Assembly (NCBI GenBank): GCA_940337035.1
Contig: CALNHX010002827.1
Span: forward strand, 1-64,000
Reading direction: 5' to 3'
DNA from: Agriotes lineatus
Taxonomy: Eukaryota; Arthropoda; Insecta; Coleoptera; Elateridae
DNA: 64,000 nt
The notes under the pieces were generated by a model. It saw only the letters and a list, made by a program, of their open reading frames with translations. It made no database searches and had not been told where the DNA came from. A program made the translations under genes and the position numbers. Each line of letters starts with the position of its first letter. Position 1 is the first letter of the stretch. Below, in pieces: positions 11,785-22,199 of this stretch.

Positions 11785-11885
11785 TCATTTTGAAATAAAT
11801 AATTTAGTCAAAATATTAAAGGAGAATTTCAGGTTGCACAGCTGATGTAATACCAAAGTCGAGAGCCCCACACGTTTGGCGTCAG
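11785..11885 (-). other. Gypsy leader with primer-binding region
   Basis: About 100 bp between the 5' LTR and the Gag start. Directly inside the LTR the minus strand reads CTGACGCCAAACGTGTGG, where the primer-binding site should lie. I could not match it confidently to a particular tRNA. Confidence 0.45.
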
Positions 11886-12798
11886 TGAAACAATAAAGAA
11901 GCCAACCTGCGATCGATTACTAATAATAATCTATGGCAGTATAATTGCAGATCAACCCCCTTATCATTTATACACCACGGTAGCTCAGAAATGTACTTAC
12001 TCACCGCAATGGCCTAGCTAGCTTCAAAGTCGGTGGTCTTAGGTCGCAGATTTCTATCATTAGCTGATCGGCTGCAAGCTCTTTTAATAATAGTCAAAAA
12101 AAACACAGGGCGCCAGAAATCACTGATTTCGAGAAATAAATAAAATAATAACAAACAATTAAGTTTATTTAATCAACAGGTCATAATTGGTTGTAACATC
12201 TGTATTACGTCGGTAAATTGTTTATTGCAAGGTTAAAATATTGTAAATAATACGATATAATATTAATGCTGAAAATGCAGCGCGCACAAAAAATTTGCGA
12301 ACCTCTTTTAGGCGCTTGAGTTGGTTGTGATTGCAATTCAATGAAGGGATAAGCTTACCACTGTCATATGTATTAACCGTTATCTCGGTAATGATATTAA
12401 AATGGCGTGAAGGCACTTTTTACAAGATTTTTAATACGTATTCATTAAACAAAACTTTAAATTTGTGAAATGTAAATTATGGAACAAATAGTACATTATG
12501 TTTTAAATTTATAAAACATAGGTTTCTGACTGGTTAATACATTACGTTTTAAATTTATAAATGGTAGTTTTAAATTTGTAAATTATAAGTCAGAACAATT
12601 AATACATTGCGTTTTCAATTTATAAAGTGTAAATTAAATTTGGGACTGGTAAATCAGTTAGCGGTGATGTAGCGTCATTAATATCAATTCCGCCGACAAT
12701 TCATGGGCGGGCAAGTTATCTTCAAAAGTTGTAATGAGACTAACCTCGTGGCCAAAGTTGATAAGAAAATGAATGCTCCGTGTCCAGGTCAAGGTGAC
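11886..12798 (-). repeat. Gypsy 5' LTR, first part
   Basis: Starts TGAAACAATAAAG and follows the left LTR (3878-5280) with frequent substitutions. It stops at 12798, where the BEL 5' LTR begins, and resumes at 19424. The last five bases, GTGAC (12794-12798), are the BEL target site. Confidence 0.85.
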
Positions 12799-13128
12799 TG
12801 TTAAGTGTTTCATAAAATTGTGCCGCCTCGCTTGCAGTGGCGTATTTACTATGCGCATTCTAGAACTTGAGCGGGCCTTCGCCTCGCCGCTTCACTTACG
12901 TTCCTTCTTTCAACGTGGCAGCACGCGAACCGGTCCACACCGCGAAAGCTAATTCTTTGTTTAAATGTTCAAATGTTTGTGTGTTAATTTATGGCAATAA
13001 ATTACCTACTTTGCTTTCAACGTGTGTATAATTTAGTAAAGAAAATCAATACAGTCCATCAACATCCCAGGCGAGCTAGCAATCATTAATTTTCCAAACA
13101 TAACGGAAAACTGAGAGGCTCCCCAACA
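12799..13128 (+). repeat. BEL 5' LTR
   Basis: 330 bp, TGTTAAGTG...CCCCAACA. It contains CAATAAATT near 12993, a plausible polyadenylation signal. It is almost identical to 19093-19423, with single-base indels and a short different patch near 13062-13072. Confidence 0.93.
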
Positions 13129-13758
13129 TTGTTCCTTCGAGCCGCATGGATCATCGGCCCGGATTCGCAGTTGTACAAGGCAAGTAAGTACAACGCAGTT
13201 TCAATCGTGTTAAATTCGTCCCTAACGAGAGGAACGAGAGGAAGGAAGACAGCATACGCTGCTATCAACGTTAGGAGCGAGAAAGCCAAACGCCGAGTCT
13301 CGCGGCAACAACGTGCAGGTGGGCAGGCGGCTGCCGGCGAGACGGTAGTTCGGGCCACAACAACGAAAAAGGCGGCACACACCAATATCAATGTAAACCT
13401 AATTCCCTTTTTTGTGATTTCCTATGCATGAATTTGGTTTTCTATCATCTGTGTTATGCATGTGCATAATTTCAGCTGCGTATTATTGCGTAAACAAATG
13501 GTTTATGAGTCATATAAAAATTTTAATTGCGTGAAATGCCAAGCTATTTCGTTTGTGCGCGAGTATCCCCTGCATGTTTCATATTGCAGTCGAATCATTC
13601 ACAAGTTAATCTCGCGTTGTACCAGGGCCGTTTTCTGCGTCGTTAGCGCCAAGATTCTCGCGTCGTTATCAAAGCTGTCTTGCGTTGTAAACAAAATTCC
13701 GTACCAGGGGCGTACGAGAGTTAGTTCTATCTGCTAAATTGTTTTAATTTTAACAATT
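13129..13758 (+). other. BEL leader region
   Basis: About 630 bp between LTR and Gag ATG. The first bases (TTGTTCCTTCGAGCCGCATG) occupy the primer-binding position, but I cannot name the tRNA. Short open frames (for example 13129-13431 and 13456-13737) have no recognised domain and are not called as genes. Confidence 0.55.
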
Positions 13759-14368
13759 ATGGATTCGCTTGTAAGAGTACGAGGCTCAATCAAAGGCAAG
13801 GTTACGCGTTTCGCAAATTACGTGCAATCTTTGCAAACAATTCACGATGAAGATCAATTCTTATCTAGCGCTCAGATTATTCAATTGCAAGAAAGATTGA
13901 ATGATACAGCCACCTTGTTATCAGAATATTATGCGGTTCATGAGCAAATTTTAGAAACCAGTAAGGATGTAGAATCTGAAATGCAACATCAAGTAGAATT
14001 TGAAGATTCTTATTATTTTGCAATCTCACAAGATAAATGTTTGATTAATGAATACAACAAACAGTCTGATGTTGCACCAGACGTTCTGGATCTCCTAATG
14101 GTAGCGTGAGATCAACGCATTCAAATTGCAGTTCGCATTGCAATAATCGAGCTGTACGCCTTCCTACCATCTCGATTCCCAAATATTCAGGGAACGTTCA
14201 GAGTGGTTGGAATTTCGTGAGATTTTTATTAGCTTAATTCATGAGAATCAAACGCTGACTAATATTCAAAAACTGCATTACTTAAAGGCTAGTTTACAGG
14301 ATGATGCAAGCCAAATTATAAAAAGTTTAGAGTTTACTGCGAGTAATTACATTCTAGCTTAGGATGCA
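13759..14368 (+). pseudogene. gag: BEL Gag, N-terminal part, frameshifted
   Basis: ATG 13759 opens a frame of 116 codons, including a coiled-coil-like stretch (LQERLNDTATLLSEYY), closing at 14109. Gag homology continues in other frames: RLPTISIPKYSGN in one, then EFREIFISLIHENQTLTNI and SLEFTASNYILA in another. It reaches a TAG at 14360-14362, where relatives usually have Trp before DALCNRYN, and joins the long frame at 14369. At least two frameshifts and one nonsense codon therefore break Gag. IPKYSGN and the N-R-Y-x-x-P motif are typical of BEL/Pao Gag. This copy could not make a full Gag-Pol protein. Confidence 0.8.
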
Positions 14369-17300
14369 TTGTGTAATCGTTACAATGATCCAAAAATTCT
14401 GATTCATAACCACCTCAATGCTATATTCGAACTTAAATCGTGCAGTAAGGAATCTGCAACTAAATTACGTACGATTAGCGATATGTTATTCAAACATTTT
14501 ACAGCAATCAAATCATTAGCAACCGAAAGCGAGCTTCTTGATGTTGTTATCATTTATGTCGTTTCTAAAAAACTGGACCCCACGACATTCCGTGAATGGG
14601 AGGTCCTTAGAAACCGGTCAAGTTCTGACCTGCCTAATCTTGATGAGTTCAAGGAATTTCTGCAAAACACAGCAAATCTTCTAGAAACTCTGAAAGTAAA
14701 AAATATTAAGCTTGTACCCGAAAAGTCTTCCAAGGTACATTCGAAATCATTTGTGTCAGGTACCCCTTTGTGTCCACTTTGTAAGGGATCTCATCCCTTG
14801 TACAAATGCGATAAGTTTGTCAAGCTGTCTTCTCTTGACAGAAATTCAAAGGCTAAAGAGCTCCGTGTATGCTTTAATTGCCTAACTCAGGGTCACCTTT
14901 CGAGCCGCTGTAGCTCCAAATATACGTGTAGAAAGTGCAAATCAAGGCACAACACCCTTCTGCATGAGGATAAACCTCAAAATGCTTCTTCTAGTCAACC
15001 AGGATCTGCGATGTCGGCAGAAACCCTTGTTGAACTAAACCAATCGATTTCGGCATTCTGTTCGAATGCTTTTCAGGTACTCTTACCTACGGCTACCGCT
15101 AAACTCATCGCTGATGATGGTACGCCTCAGGTTGTGCGAATCCTGCTGGATTCCGGTTCCCAATCGAACTTCATACGTTCAGATTTGTGTAAAAGGTTGA
15201 AGCTTCCAACTCGCGAAGTCAACGTTACTGTTTCTGGCTTAAGTAAAGCTACTTCTCAAATCAAGGCTAGGTGTGATATCAAGCTGCAAGCCCCTCACAC
15301 CTCATACAGTATTGGTCTATCCTGTCTTGTTCTCGATGAGATTACAGGTACAACCCCAAGTTTTCGCGTCCAGCGAAACAGCTTCAAGGTTCCTGACAAC
15401 ATCAAGTTATCAGATCTGTCATACGACCAACCGGGCACCATCGACATTCTGATTGGTTCGCCCATTTTCTGGCAGCTCCTTTGTATTGGACAAATTGGTC
15501 TAGGCCCAAATCTTCCCATCCTCCAAAAGACTCGTTTTGGTTGGATTGTTTCTGGCCCTACAGGCCGCCCTTCTGCATACCCTGTACAGTGCAATCTTGG
15601 CACGATCGAGGATGCTTCTGACCCCATTGCTAGGTTTTGGCAACTCGAACATTACCCAGAGGAAAAGGTCCGCACAAATGAAGAGAACGCCTGTGAGGCA
15701 CATTTCGTGCAAAATACGCCACGAGAAGCGAATGGTCGATTCGTTGTCTCTATCCCTCTCAAGGAACCTGTAGAAGTATTGGGTGATTCATTGCAAATCG
15801 CTCAGAAAAGATTCTTATCATTAGAGAAGCGGTTACAAGCGAACCCTGACTTGTCCAATCGCTATTCGAGTTTCATGAATGAATATTCTGAATTAGGTCA
15901 TATGTCCGTTTCAAACCCTAATTCAAACGAGATATCCTATTATCTACCCCACCACGGAGTCTTAAAAGAGGAAAGCCTGACAACTAAACTCCGAGTTGTA
16001 TTCAATGGTTCCCAAGCAACCACTTCCGGGCAATCTCTGAACAGTATTCAGATGGTTGGCCCAACCGTGCAACAAGACTTATTTTCCATTCTTGTTCGCT
16101 TTCGCAAGCATTTGTACGCTGTATCAGCCGACATTGAGAAAATGTATCGTCAGGTTCTGGTAAATCCTGACCATAGGCCCCTTCAGAGAATCCTTTGGCG
16201 ATCATCTCCAACTGAGCCTCTTCTGTCATACGATCTGAATACAGTTACTTATGGCACCGCTTCAGCGTCTTTTCTTGCCATTAGATGTTTGACCCAATTG
16301 GGCATCGAATGTGCAGCTTCAAATCCCGAAGTCTTTCGAGTGATAAAGGAGGACTTCTACGTCGACGACCTTCTGACAGGTGCCGACACTCCTGATAAAG
16401 CGCGTATTATCTGTTCAAACTTGAATCAGATTCTTGATTCAGGCTGTTTCAAACTTAGAAAGTGGATTTCTAATTCTCCAGAAGTTCTCGATGGAATCCC
16501 AGACTCCGATTTGCATCCTGGTGTTCTTGATTTCAGTGCACATGCGCACACAAGCACCCTTGGTTTGATTTGGTCCTTTAAAAGCGATCATCTGATGTTC
16601 AATATTTCAAATTCTACAAGTAGTAAGGCTACCAAGCGTAGCATCTTGTCTGAAATATCGCAGATATTTGACCCGCTGGGTCTGCTAAGTCCATGCACCA
16701 TGGGTGCCAAGGTTCTTTTGCAACAACTTTGGATGGAAAAGTTGAATTGGGATGAACCCGTTCCCAACGCCATACAAGAAAAATGGTTTACATATCGAAA
16801 TGATCTTCTCATGCTCAATGATTTAGCAATTCCTCGTCACGTCCTCTGTCGGCGCGTGGTTGAGATAGAACTCCATGGTTTTTGCGACGCTTCCAACAAT
16901 GGTTACGGTTCGTCGATATACCTACGTTCCAAGAATCAGGAAGGGGAGGTACAAGTTCACCTTCTCTGTTCCAAGGCCAAGGTGGCCCCTTTGCAGCCCT
17001 TGACAATTCCGAAGCTCGAGCTCTGCGGAGCTGTTCTTCTAAGTAAACTTTCCGTGCAAGTCATAAAGGCACTTGATTTGCCCATATCTAGAATTGTTTT
17101 CTGGACAGATTCCACAATAGTGCTAGGATGGTTGAAAACCAGTCCAAATCTTCTTAAAACCTTTGTGTGCAACAGAGTTGCACATGTTCAGCAACTCACT
17201 TCTGATGCCACGTGGAGGCATGTTCCTACCGCGTCAAATCCTGCTGATCTTCTCACTAGGAGAGTCTCTCCTTTAGTTTTAAAAGAATTAAGCCTTTGGT

Positions 17301-18907
17301 GGCATGGTCCCGCCTGGCTAAGCGAAGGTGAGGCCTCTTGGCCTACTTCCAAACATGTTCTTGCTGAGCTTCCAGAATTCAAAAAGGAAGTTCAGAGTTT
17401 TTCTGTAACCTCTGTTGAACCATTTCCGTTCAATCAGTTTTCAAGTTTGGCTCGATTACAACGAGTTACAGCTTATTTCTTTCGTTTTTATAACAACGCG
17501 CGGACCCCCAAGGTTGAGCGCCTTTCTGGGCCCCTTTCGACAGATGAACTGCAAGCATCCCTCGTAAGGCTTGCAAGGTTTTCACAACGTGAGTCATTTC
17601 CTGACGAATTTAAGCTGTTGTCGCAGAACAAGCCTGTGAAACAATCTTCTGCTTTGATATCCTTGAATCCTTTTCTGGATTCCAAGGGACTGCTAAGAGT
17701 TGGTGGTAGGCTCCACAACTCTCAATTGCCTTTTGACAATAAGTTTCCTCTAGTGATTTCTGGCAAACATCCATTCGCCAAACTCCTAGTCTCGCATGAG
17801 CACCTTCGGCTTCTACATGCCGGACCTCAAATGCTGTTAGCTAATCTCAGAGAACGATATTGGATTACCTCTGGCAGAAATATAGTCAAGCAAGTGGTTC
17901 ATCAATGCTTGCGGTGTTTTAGATTTTCTCCTAAGCTAACCGAACCCATAATGGGAGATCTGCCGGCCTCTCGTATTCAATCATCGGCCCCATTTCATAC
18001 AACTGGTATCGATTATGGTGGACCGTTCATGATAAAGGATCGCAAAGGACGTGGTTCTAAACTAGTGAAGTCCTACCTTTGTCTATTCGTTTGTTTTGTC
18101 ACCAAAGCAGTGCACCTTGAATTGGTCGCTGACCTTTCTACTGAAACCTTCTTAATGGCTTTTCGCCGGTTTGTAGCTCGTCGAGGCAAACCGCTACATG
18201 TCTATTCAGACAATGGCACTAATTTTGTCGGCGCTAATTCCGAATTAATCGAATTAGGCAATTTTCTTGCGGAACAAGGCCTTTCTATTTCCGAATCAGT
18301 CGCGAGCGACGGAGTAGCTTGGCATTTTATACCCGCGCACAGTCCCCACTTTGGCGGATTGTGGGAGGCCGGAATTAAGTCCTCCAAACATCACATACGG
18401 CGCGTTATAGGTAACGCTAGTCTAAATTACGATGAATTTTGCACTTTGCTAGCACAGGTGGAAGCGACCTTAAACTCCCGACCCCTGTCTCCTTTGTCCG
18501 CTGATCCAAACGACCTTCAGCCTTTGACTCCTGCTCATTTTCTGATCGGTCGTCCGTTGGTGTCACTGCCTGATCCCAACGTTACTGAGATAGCCGAGTC
18601 TCGGCTGTCTAGATACCAAAGAATACAACAGCTCCACCAGAATGTATGGAAAAGATGGAGCAAGGAGTACATCTCAGAACTCCAACAGCGCACCAAATGG
18701 CGCACACACCTTTCGGACCTCCAGCCTGGTTCCATGGTCCTCATCAAGGATGACAACCTTCCCCCTCTGAAGTGGAGGTTAGGCCGGGTCACCGAGCTGC
18801 ACCCTGGCCTTGACGGCGTTACGCGTGTGGCGTCAGTGAAAACTGTGTCAGGGATCGTAAAACGATCCTTCGCCAAATTGTGCCCGCTACCTAGTGTTGT
18901 GAACTAG
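14369..18907 (+). CDS. pol: BEL/Pao Gag C-terminus and Pol (protease, RT, RNase H, integrase)
   Basis: 1512 codons, counted from a TTG just after the gag nonsense codon, so the real start is upstream in the broken gag. Seen in order: Gag capsid end; Cys/His knuckles at residues 135-199, including CFNCLTQGHLSSRC (168-181) and CRKCKSRHNTLLH; BEL-type protease LLDSGSQSNFI (DSG 261-263); RT with VSADIEKMYRQ (D588) and YVDD (664-667); RNase H beginning near GFCDAS (about residue 837) with FWTDSTIVLGW; integrase with HQCLRCF, GIDYGGPF (about 1214), YSDNGTNFVGA (about 1280) and GLWEAGIKS (about 1331). Domain order and motifs are those of BEL/Pao. No stop codon interrupts pol, which fits the low LTR divergence. 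Confidence 0.95.
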   Translation: MCNRYNDPKILIHNHLNAIFELKSCSKESATKLRTISDMLFKHFTAIKSLATESELLDVVIIYVVSKKLDPTTFREWEVLRNRSSSDLPNLDEFKEFLQNTANLLETLKVKNIKLVPEKSSKVHSKSFVSGTPLCPLCKGSHPLYKCDKFVKLSSLDRNSKAKELRVCFNCLTQGHLSSRCSSKYTCRKCKSRHNTLLHEDKPQNASSSQPGSAMSAETLVELNQSISAFCSNAFQVLLPTATAKLIADDGTPQVVRILLDSGSQSNFIRSDLCKRLKLPTREVNVTVSGLSKATSQIKARCDIKLQAPHTSYSIGLSCLVLDEITGTTPSFRVQRNSFKVPDNIKLSDLSYDQPGTIDILIGSPIFWQLLCIGQIGLGPNLPILQKTRFGWIVSGPTGRPSAYPVQCNLGTIEDASDPIARFWQLEHYPEEKVRTNEENACEAHFVQNTPREANGRFVVSIPLKEPVEVLGDSLQIAQKRFLSLEKRLQANPDLSNRYSSFMNEYSELGHMSVSNPNSNEISYYLPHHGVLKEESLTTKLRVVFNGSQATTSGQSLNSIQMVGPTVQQDLFSILVRFRKHLYAVSADIEKMYRQVLVNPDHRPLQRILWRSSPTEPLLSYDLNTVTYGTASASFLAIRCLTQLGIECAASNPEVFRVIKEDFYVDDLLTGADTPDKARIICSNLNQILDSGCFKLRKWISNSPEVLDGIPDSDLHPGVLDFSAHAHTSTLGLIWSFKSDHLMFNISNSTSSKATKRSILSEISQIFDPLGLLSPCTMGAKVLLQQLWMEKLNWDEPVPNAIQEKWFTYRNDLLMLNDLAIPRHVLCRRVVEIELHGFCDASNNGYGSSIYLRSKNQEGEVQVHLLCSKAKVAPLQPLTIPKLELCGAVLLSKLSVQVIKALDLPISRIVFWTDSTIVLGWLKTSPNLLKTFVCNRVAHVQQLTSDATWRHVPTASNPADLLTRRVSPLVLKELSLWWHGPAWLSEGEASWPTSKHVLAELPEFKKEVQSFSVTSVEPFPFNQFSSLARLQRVTAYFFRFYNNARTPKVERLSGPLSTDELQASLVRLARFSQRESFPDEFKLLSQNKPVKQSSALISLNPFLDSKGLLRVGGRLHNSQLPFDNKFPLVISGKHPFAKLLVSHEHLRLLHAGPQMLLANLRERYWITSGRNIVKQVVHQCLRCFRFSPKLTEPIMGDLPASRIQSSAPFHTTGIDYGGPFMIKDRKGRGSKLVKSYLCLFVCFVTKAVHLELVADLSTETFLMAFRRFVARRGKPLHVYSDNGTNFVGANSELIELGNFLAEQGLSISESVASDGVAWHFIPAHSPHFGGLWEAGIKSSKHHIRRVIGNASLNYDEFCTLLAQVEATLNSRPLSPLSADPNDLQPLTPAHFLIGRPLVSLPDPNVTEIAESRLSRYQRIQQLHQNVWKRWSKEYISELQQRTKWRTHLSDLQPGSMVLIKDDNLPPLKWRLGRVTELHPGLDGVTRVASVKTVSGIVKRSFAKLCPLPSVVN

Positions 18908-19092
18908 TACGTTTGCGTCTTGCGCAGTGTTTCGTAAAGCCCTTTGGCTATCCATTGTTCGGGTTTTCTTGTATTACCTTAAGATCTATGCTTTGTATAT
19001 GTCTATTTTAGTTACATGTCTTACTCTAGATGTTACATGTAAAATTTGTACTATTGTTATTTGAAAGGTTACCCTTTCCAAGGCGGGCGGTA
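18908..19092 (+). other. BEL 3' untranslated part with polypurine tract
   Basis: 185 bp between the Pol stop and the 3' LTR. The last bases before the LTR, AAGGCGGGCGGTA, are purine-rich and fit the polypurine tract used to prime plus-strand synthesis. Confidence 0.65.
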
Positions 19093-19423
19093 TGTTAAGT
19101 GTTTCATAAAATTGTGCCGCCTCGCTTGCAGTGGGCGTATTTACTATGCGCATTCTAGAACTTGAGCGGGCCTTCGCCTCGCCGCTTCACTTACGTTCCT
19201 TCTGTCAACGTGGCAGCACGCGAACCGGTCCACACCGCGAAAGCTAATTCTTTGTTTAAATGTTCAAATGTTTGTGTGTTAATTTATGGCAATAAATTAC
19301 CTACTTTGCTTTCAACGTGTGTATAATTTAGTAAAAAAAAATCAATACAGTCCATTAACGTCAAGGCGAGCTAGCAATCAGGAATTTTCCAAACATAACG
19401 AAAACTGAGAGGCTCCCCCAACA
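19093..19423 (+). repeat. BEL 3' LTR
   Basis: 331 bp, TGTTAAGTG...CCCCCAACA, near-identical to 12799-13128. It is followed directly by the duplicated target GTGAC at 19424-19428. Confidence 0.93.
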
Positions 19424-19943
19424 GTGACATTCCGAAAGAGTTGCTGGTCCCAGTTGTTGATTAGGGTGTTAATTAGGAACCCAAATAAGGAGTCGTCCGA
19501 AAAACGGCATCAAAGAATGGCGTTTGAAGGTGACGTTGAAAAATTACGTCAACGAATAACGTCAAAAAAAGAAGCTAACAAAAAACGAGAAAAAACCAAA
19601 ATGAATAACAAGCAATTAGCGTAAACATACCTGATTTTAATTATCAGCTCACAAGCGAAGTTAATTATAAATTGGTGCCGTAGCACGCGAGGAAAGCTTT
19701 TGTAGAAGCAAGTTACTTCTAACAAATGCCAGAATCAAATGGCCCAAAATAGCAGAATCGCGGTTCGCTCGCTCAAAGCGATAACAAATGAATTTCGGAA
19801 AAACCAAAATCAGCGCTTTCGCGCGGACAAGCGTTGCTAACGTTCGAAATACAGCGAAGAATAATTCAAGTGGGAATACACAGGCTGGCCCGGAATAGAT
19901 GAATAAATGGCGAAACAAATAGCAGGAACTAAAGATTTGTTTC
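19424..19943 (-). repeat. Gypsy 5' LTR, second part
   Basis: Resumes the Gypsy LTR after the BEL insertion. It aligns with about 4800-5280, sharing for example ATAACAAGCAATTAGCGTAA, AAATGGCCCAAAATA, CGCGCGGACAA and TAAAGATTTGTTTCA, with many substitutions. It ends at 19943. Confidence 0.85.
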
Positions 19944-20550
19944 AACCCCTGATTTTACGGAGGGATCTTGAATTCTCCCGGCTACAAGTTTAAGTAATTC
20001 TTTTACAGCCAAAGCAGTCCGAGTATTTTTTAACTTAAGTACTTAGCTTTAATGCTTCCCAATCTCTTAGTTCCGGGTTCCAACCATCAAATCATCTTCT
20101 TAGCGTCATCCCTTTTAAAATTTTTCCGGCTCGAGCCACCTGTTCGCCGGAAGACCAGCGAAATTTCTCGGCCAGCTGTTGAAATTCAACACAGCACCAC
20201 CAACTAGTCCGCATCTTCGGAGTCGAAATTCGGCCCGAGCCCGGCACTTCTCGCAAACAAAGAAAACCCCATCGGTTAAAGCATCCCTTGATTCCATCAT
20301 TCCATTCCTCGCGTGAGAATGTGAGAAAATTGTGAGATAAAGATAACAAATACAAATTTTCCAAGTACAATAAGGAAGACACTAGTTTTTGGGGATTTTC
20401 TTTTTGGTGTAGTGGCTCTGCTGTAAAGTGAAATTATTGTTAGTATGTGTTTGTATCCCCAGTTGGAGAAAATTGTGCGACAAGGATAGATATAAAAAAT
20501 TACTAATGGCGGTACCTTTTAATGTAGTGACCTTACGGCCACCGTTTATT
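19944..20550. other. non-coding stretch, origin unknown
   Basis: No recognised domain. A minus-strand frame (about 20115-20300) includes VFFVCEKCRARAEF, but nothing around it supports a gene. The last 170 bases are AT-rich. Confidence 0.4.
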
Positions 20551-21000
20551 TCAGCCCCATCTTTCCGCGGATAGAGTGTAATTTCCAAGCCAGGTTTGAA
20601 CTTGATGGTATGTCCGGAATGCGTGCATCCTGGCCGTGTCTTTTGTAGGTGGCAGGGATGCCAGAATTAAACGTTGACTTCGCAAGGGATTTTGCGAAGT
20701 GTTTGTATCGCAGCAAGTTGATTGACTTGTCTTTATGGATGTCTCCACCTTACAACGCAATAAAAAATTGCTCTCCCGCTAATGCGATGATATCCGCGTC
20801 TACATCTTTCTGCACAAAGTGATTCACTGCAGATTCCGGGGTAGGTGTCTTTTCTAGGGTTTTAAGAAATTTCTTGCCCATACCGTAAGCAGCCGATGTT
20901 GTGTCACAACCAAAAAATGCATGCAAGAACAAGATATGCTTTGATACAGCATCGCCGTGTTTTACGCATGATGTAGAGTAATGCTGTTTTTTCGTATTCA
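20551..21000 (-). pseudogene. fragment of a GCDTTS-motif protein family
   Basis: On the minus strand: HGDAVSKHILFLHAFFGCDTTSAAYGMGKK and further residues to GEQFFIAL, then an in-frame TAA where relatives have Tyr, then GGDIHKDKSINLLRYKHFAKSLAKSTFN, a frameshift, LASLPPTKDTARMHAFRTY, QVQTWLGN and a Trp-Gly end near 20551. F-x-H-A-F-x-G-C-D-T-T-S followed by L-P-P-T and the Q-V-Q-x-W region is an arrangement I recall from uncharacterised, often transposon-associated proteins of arthropods and cnidarians. I cannot name a biochemical function. Stops and frameshifts make it a remnant. The Cys-rich end of the same family lies nearby in opposite orientation at 21147-21505. Confidence 0.6.
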
Positions 21001-21146
21001 GTTTTCCGGGCTTGCAAAGAAAAACACATTACAGTCTAGATTCAAAAAAATTAATCAAATAACAGAATAACCGAATTGATTATTCTTCACATGGTGAGTC
21101 GTGAATCGTTCATGTTGAATATAAATTTTTATTTTGTTTAAGCTTA

Positions 21147-21505
21147 GTGACACTCTACCCGCGGGAAGATGGGGTTGAAAGAAAAGTGACCCGCGCCTCT
21201 TGCAATAATAAAATTAATTTCATGCGGGTGCAAGACCAAATGTGGAAAGGCCTATGGCTGTCGCAAAGCGGGTTTAAAGTGCACCGCCATTTGCTTCCCG
21301 CCGGAGAATCCTGTGAAAACGTGCAGGAATTCTCCAGAATGCTTATACTCCAGATGTTCACGAATATCACATCAACTACGACGACGACATATTTTCTCTT
21401 TCCGATGTCTTTTCAAAGGAAACACAACTTGACAAGGGCGATAAAATCAACGATTCTGAAATAAGTGGGATCAACGATGCAGAACCCGGTCCATCAAAAA
21501 GAGCA
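21147..21505 (+). pseudogene. Cys-rich C-terminal fragment of the GCDTTS family
   Basis: One plus-strand frame reads CGCKTKCGKAYGCRKAGLKC, followed by further Cys residues, the Cys-rich tail usual in this family. After a frameshift an acidic end follows (DDDIFSLSDVFSKE ... PGPSKRARKV) with a stop near 21505. At its start, TACCCGCGGGAAGATGGGG mirrors the end of the minus-strand fragment (CTATCCGCGGAAAGATGGGG). The two pieces share the Arg-Trp-Gly junction yet face opposite ways, so the locus has been inverted or is made of two copies. Confidence 0.55.
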
Positions 21506-22199
21506 AGGAAAGTGTGAGACTGTTAGAAATACACTTCGTAGAGTAGGCATATCGGGGAGACCACATAAAAAGACGCGCTACAAACTGTACCTCAAGGAAC
21601 AGTGCCGTTCGAAAGTGCACACTAAATGTACGGTTTACGTGACTTGCGACATTTGCGGCCGCTGTAGAATGGTAAATAATTGTCCAAATGTAAAAATACC
21701 CATACACAAATTTTATGCAAATTAGTTGTTCTACAAAAGTATTTTTTATCGTAGAATTAACTAAAAGCTATATATTTACGTAAAACCCATTTCAACCCTT
21801 AATTTCTTGGCTTTATGGGGTAACAACTTTTGAATTGTTGAGCGCACGAGAAAAAGGTATTTCCAAAGTTGTGAGGAATTTCATAAACTACAAACTTGTA
21901 TTGATGCAATTTCAGCATCAGAGCAACAGGAAACGAGAAATTGCTAAAAAACCGTTTTCAACACGTCTTCCGATATTGCGGAAAAAACAATTTCTCCGAT
22001 CGATCCGAAAACTTAAAGTTAGACTCAGAGCACAGCCCCCCCACCCACCCATTAACCCAAAATGCTGGTACCAAGAATTGCACGTAAAGCCCTATTAACG
22101 ATTTCCCTGGCAACTGACTTCCCTTGTTGGTAGGGCGTGTTGTAATGGGTGCAGCGGAAAAGCCACCAATGCTCCATTCTTAATATACCTTTCAACTTT
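21506..22199. other. non-coding, nothing recognised
   Basis: Short open frames (21465-21725, 21835-22098) lack recognised domains, and the sequence is AT-rich. It ends at the truncated 3' edge of the LOA-like element. Confidence 0.45.

Larger units (their letters stand above)
12799..19423 (+). mobile_element. BEL/Pao LTR retrotransposon nested in Gypsy LTR
   Basis: A complete plus-strand element of 6625 bp: 5' LTR 12799-13128, leader, gag (broken), open pol frame 14369-18907, and 3' LTR 19093-19423. Both LTRs start TGTTAAGTG and end CCCCAACA (TG...CA). The 5-bp target duplication GTGAC lies at 12794-12798 and 19424-19428. The LTRs differ at only about 3 percent of sites by eye, so this insertion is much younger than the Gypsy element it interrupts. 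Confidence 0.95.
3878..19943 (-). mobile_element. Ty3/Gypsy LTR retrotransposon, split by a nested BEL element
   Basis: Two copies of a sequence of about 1.4 kb bracket minus-strand gag and pol. Order on the minus strand: 5' LTR (19943-19424 joined to 12798-11886), a leader of about 100 bp, gag 11784-10273, pol 10272-7069, a long untranslated 3' part 7068-5281, and the 3' LTR 5280-3878. The LTRs begin TGAAACAA and end TTGTTTCA on the plus strand. The BEL element 12799-19423 interrupts the 5' LTR. The LTR copies differ at roughly one base in eight to ten by eye, so the insertion is old, and the outside flanks show no matching duplication. No env-like frame is seen. Confidence 0.9.

Noticed and set aside
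13129..13737. Open frames in the BEL leader as an extra gene
   Set aside because: They overlap an opposite-strand frame and precede a clear Gag start; no domain seen.
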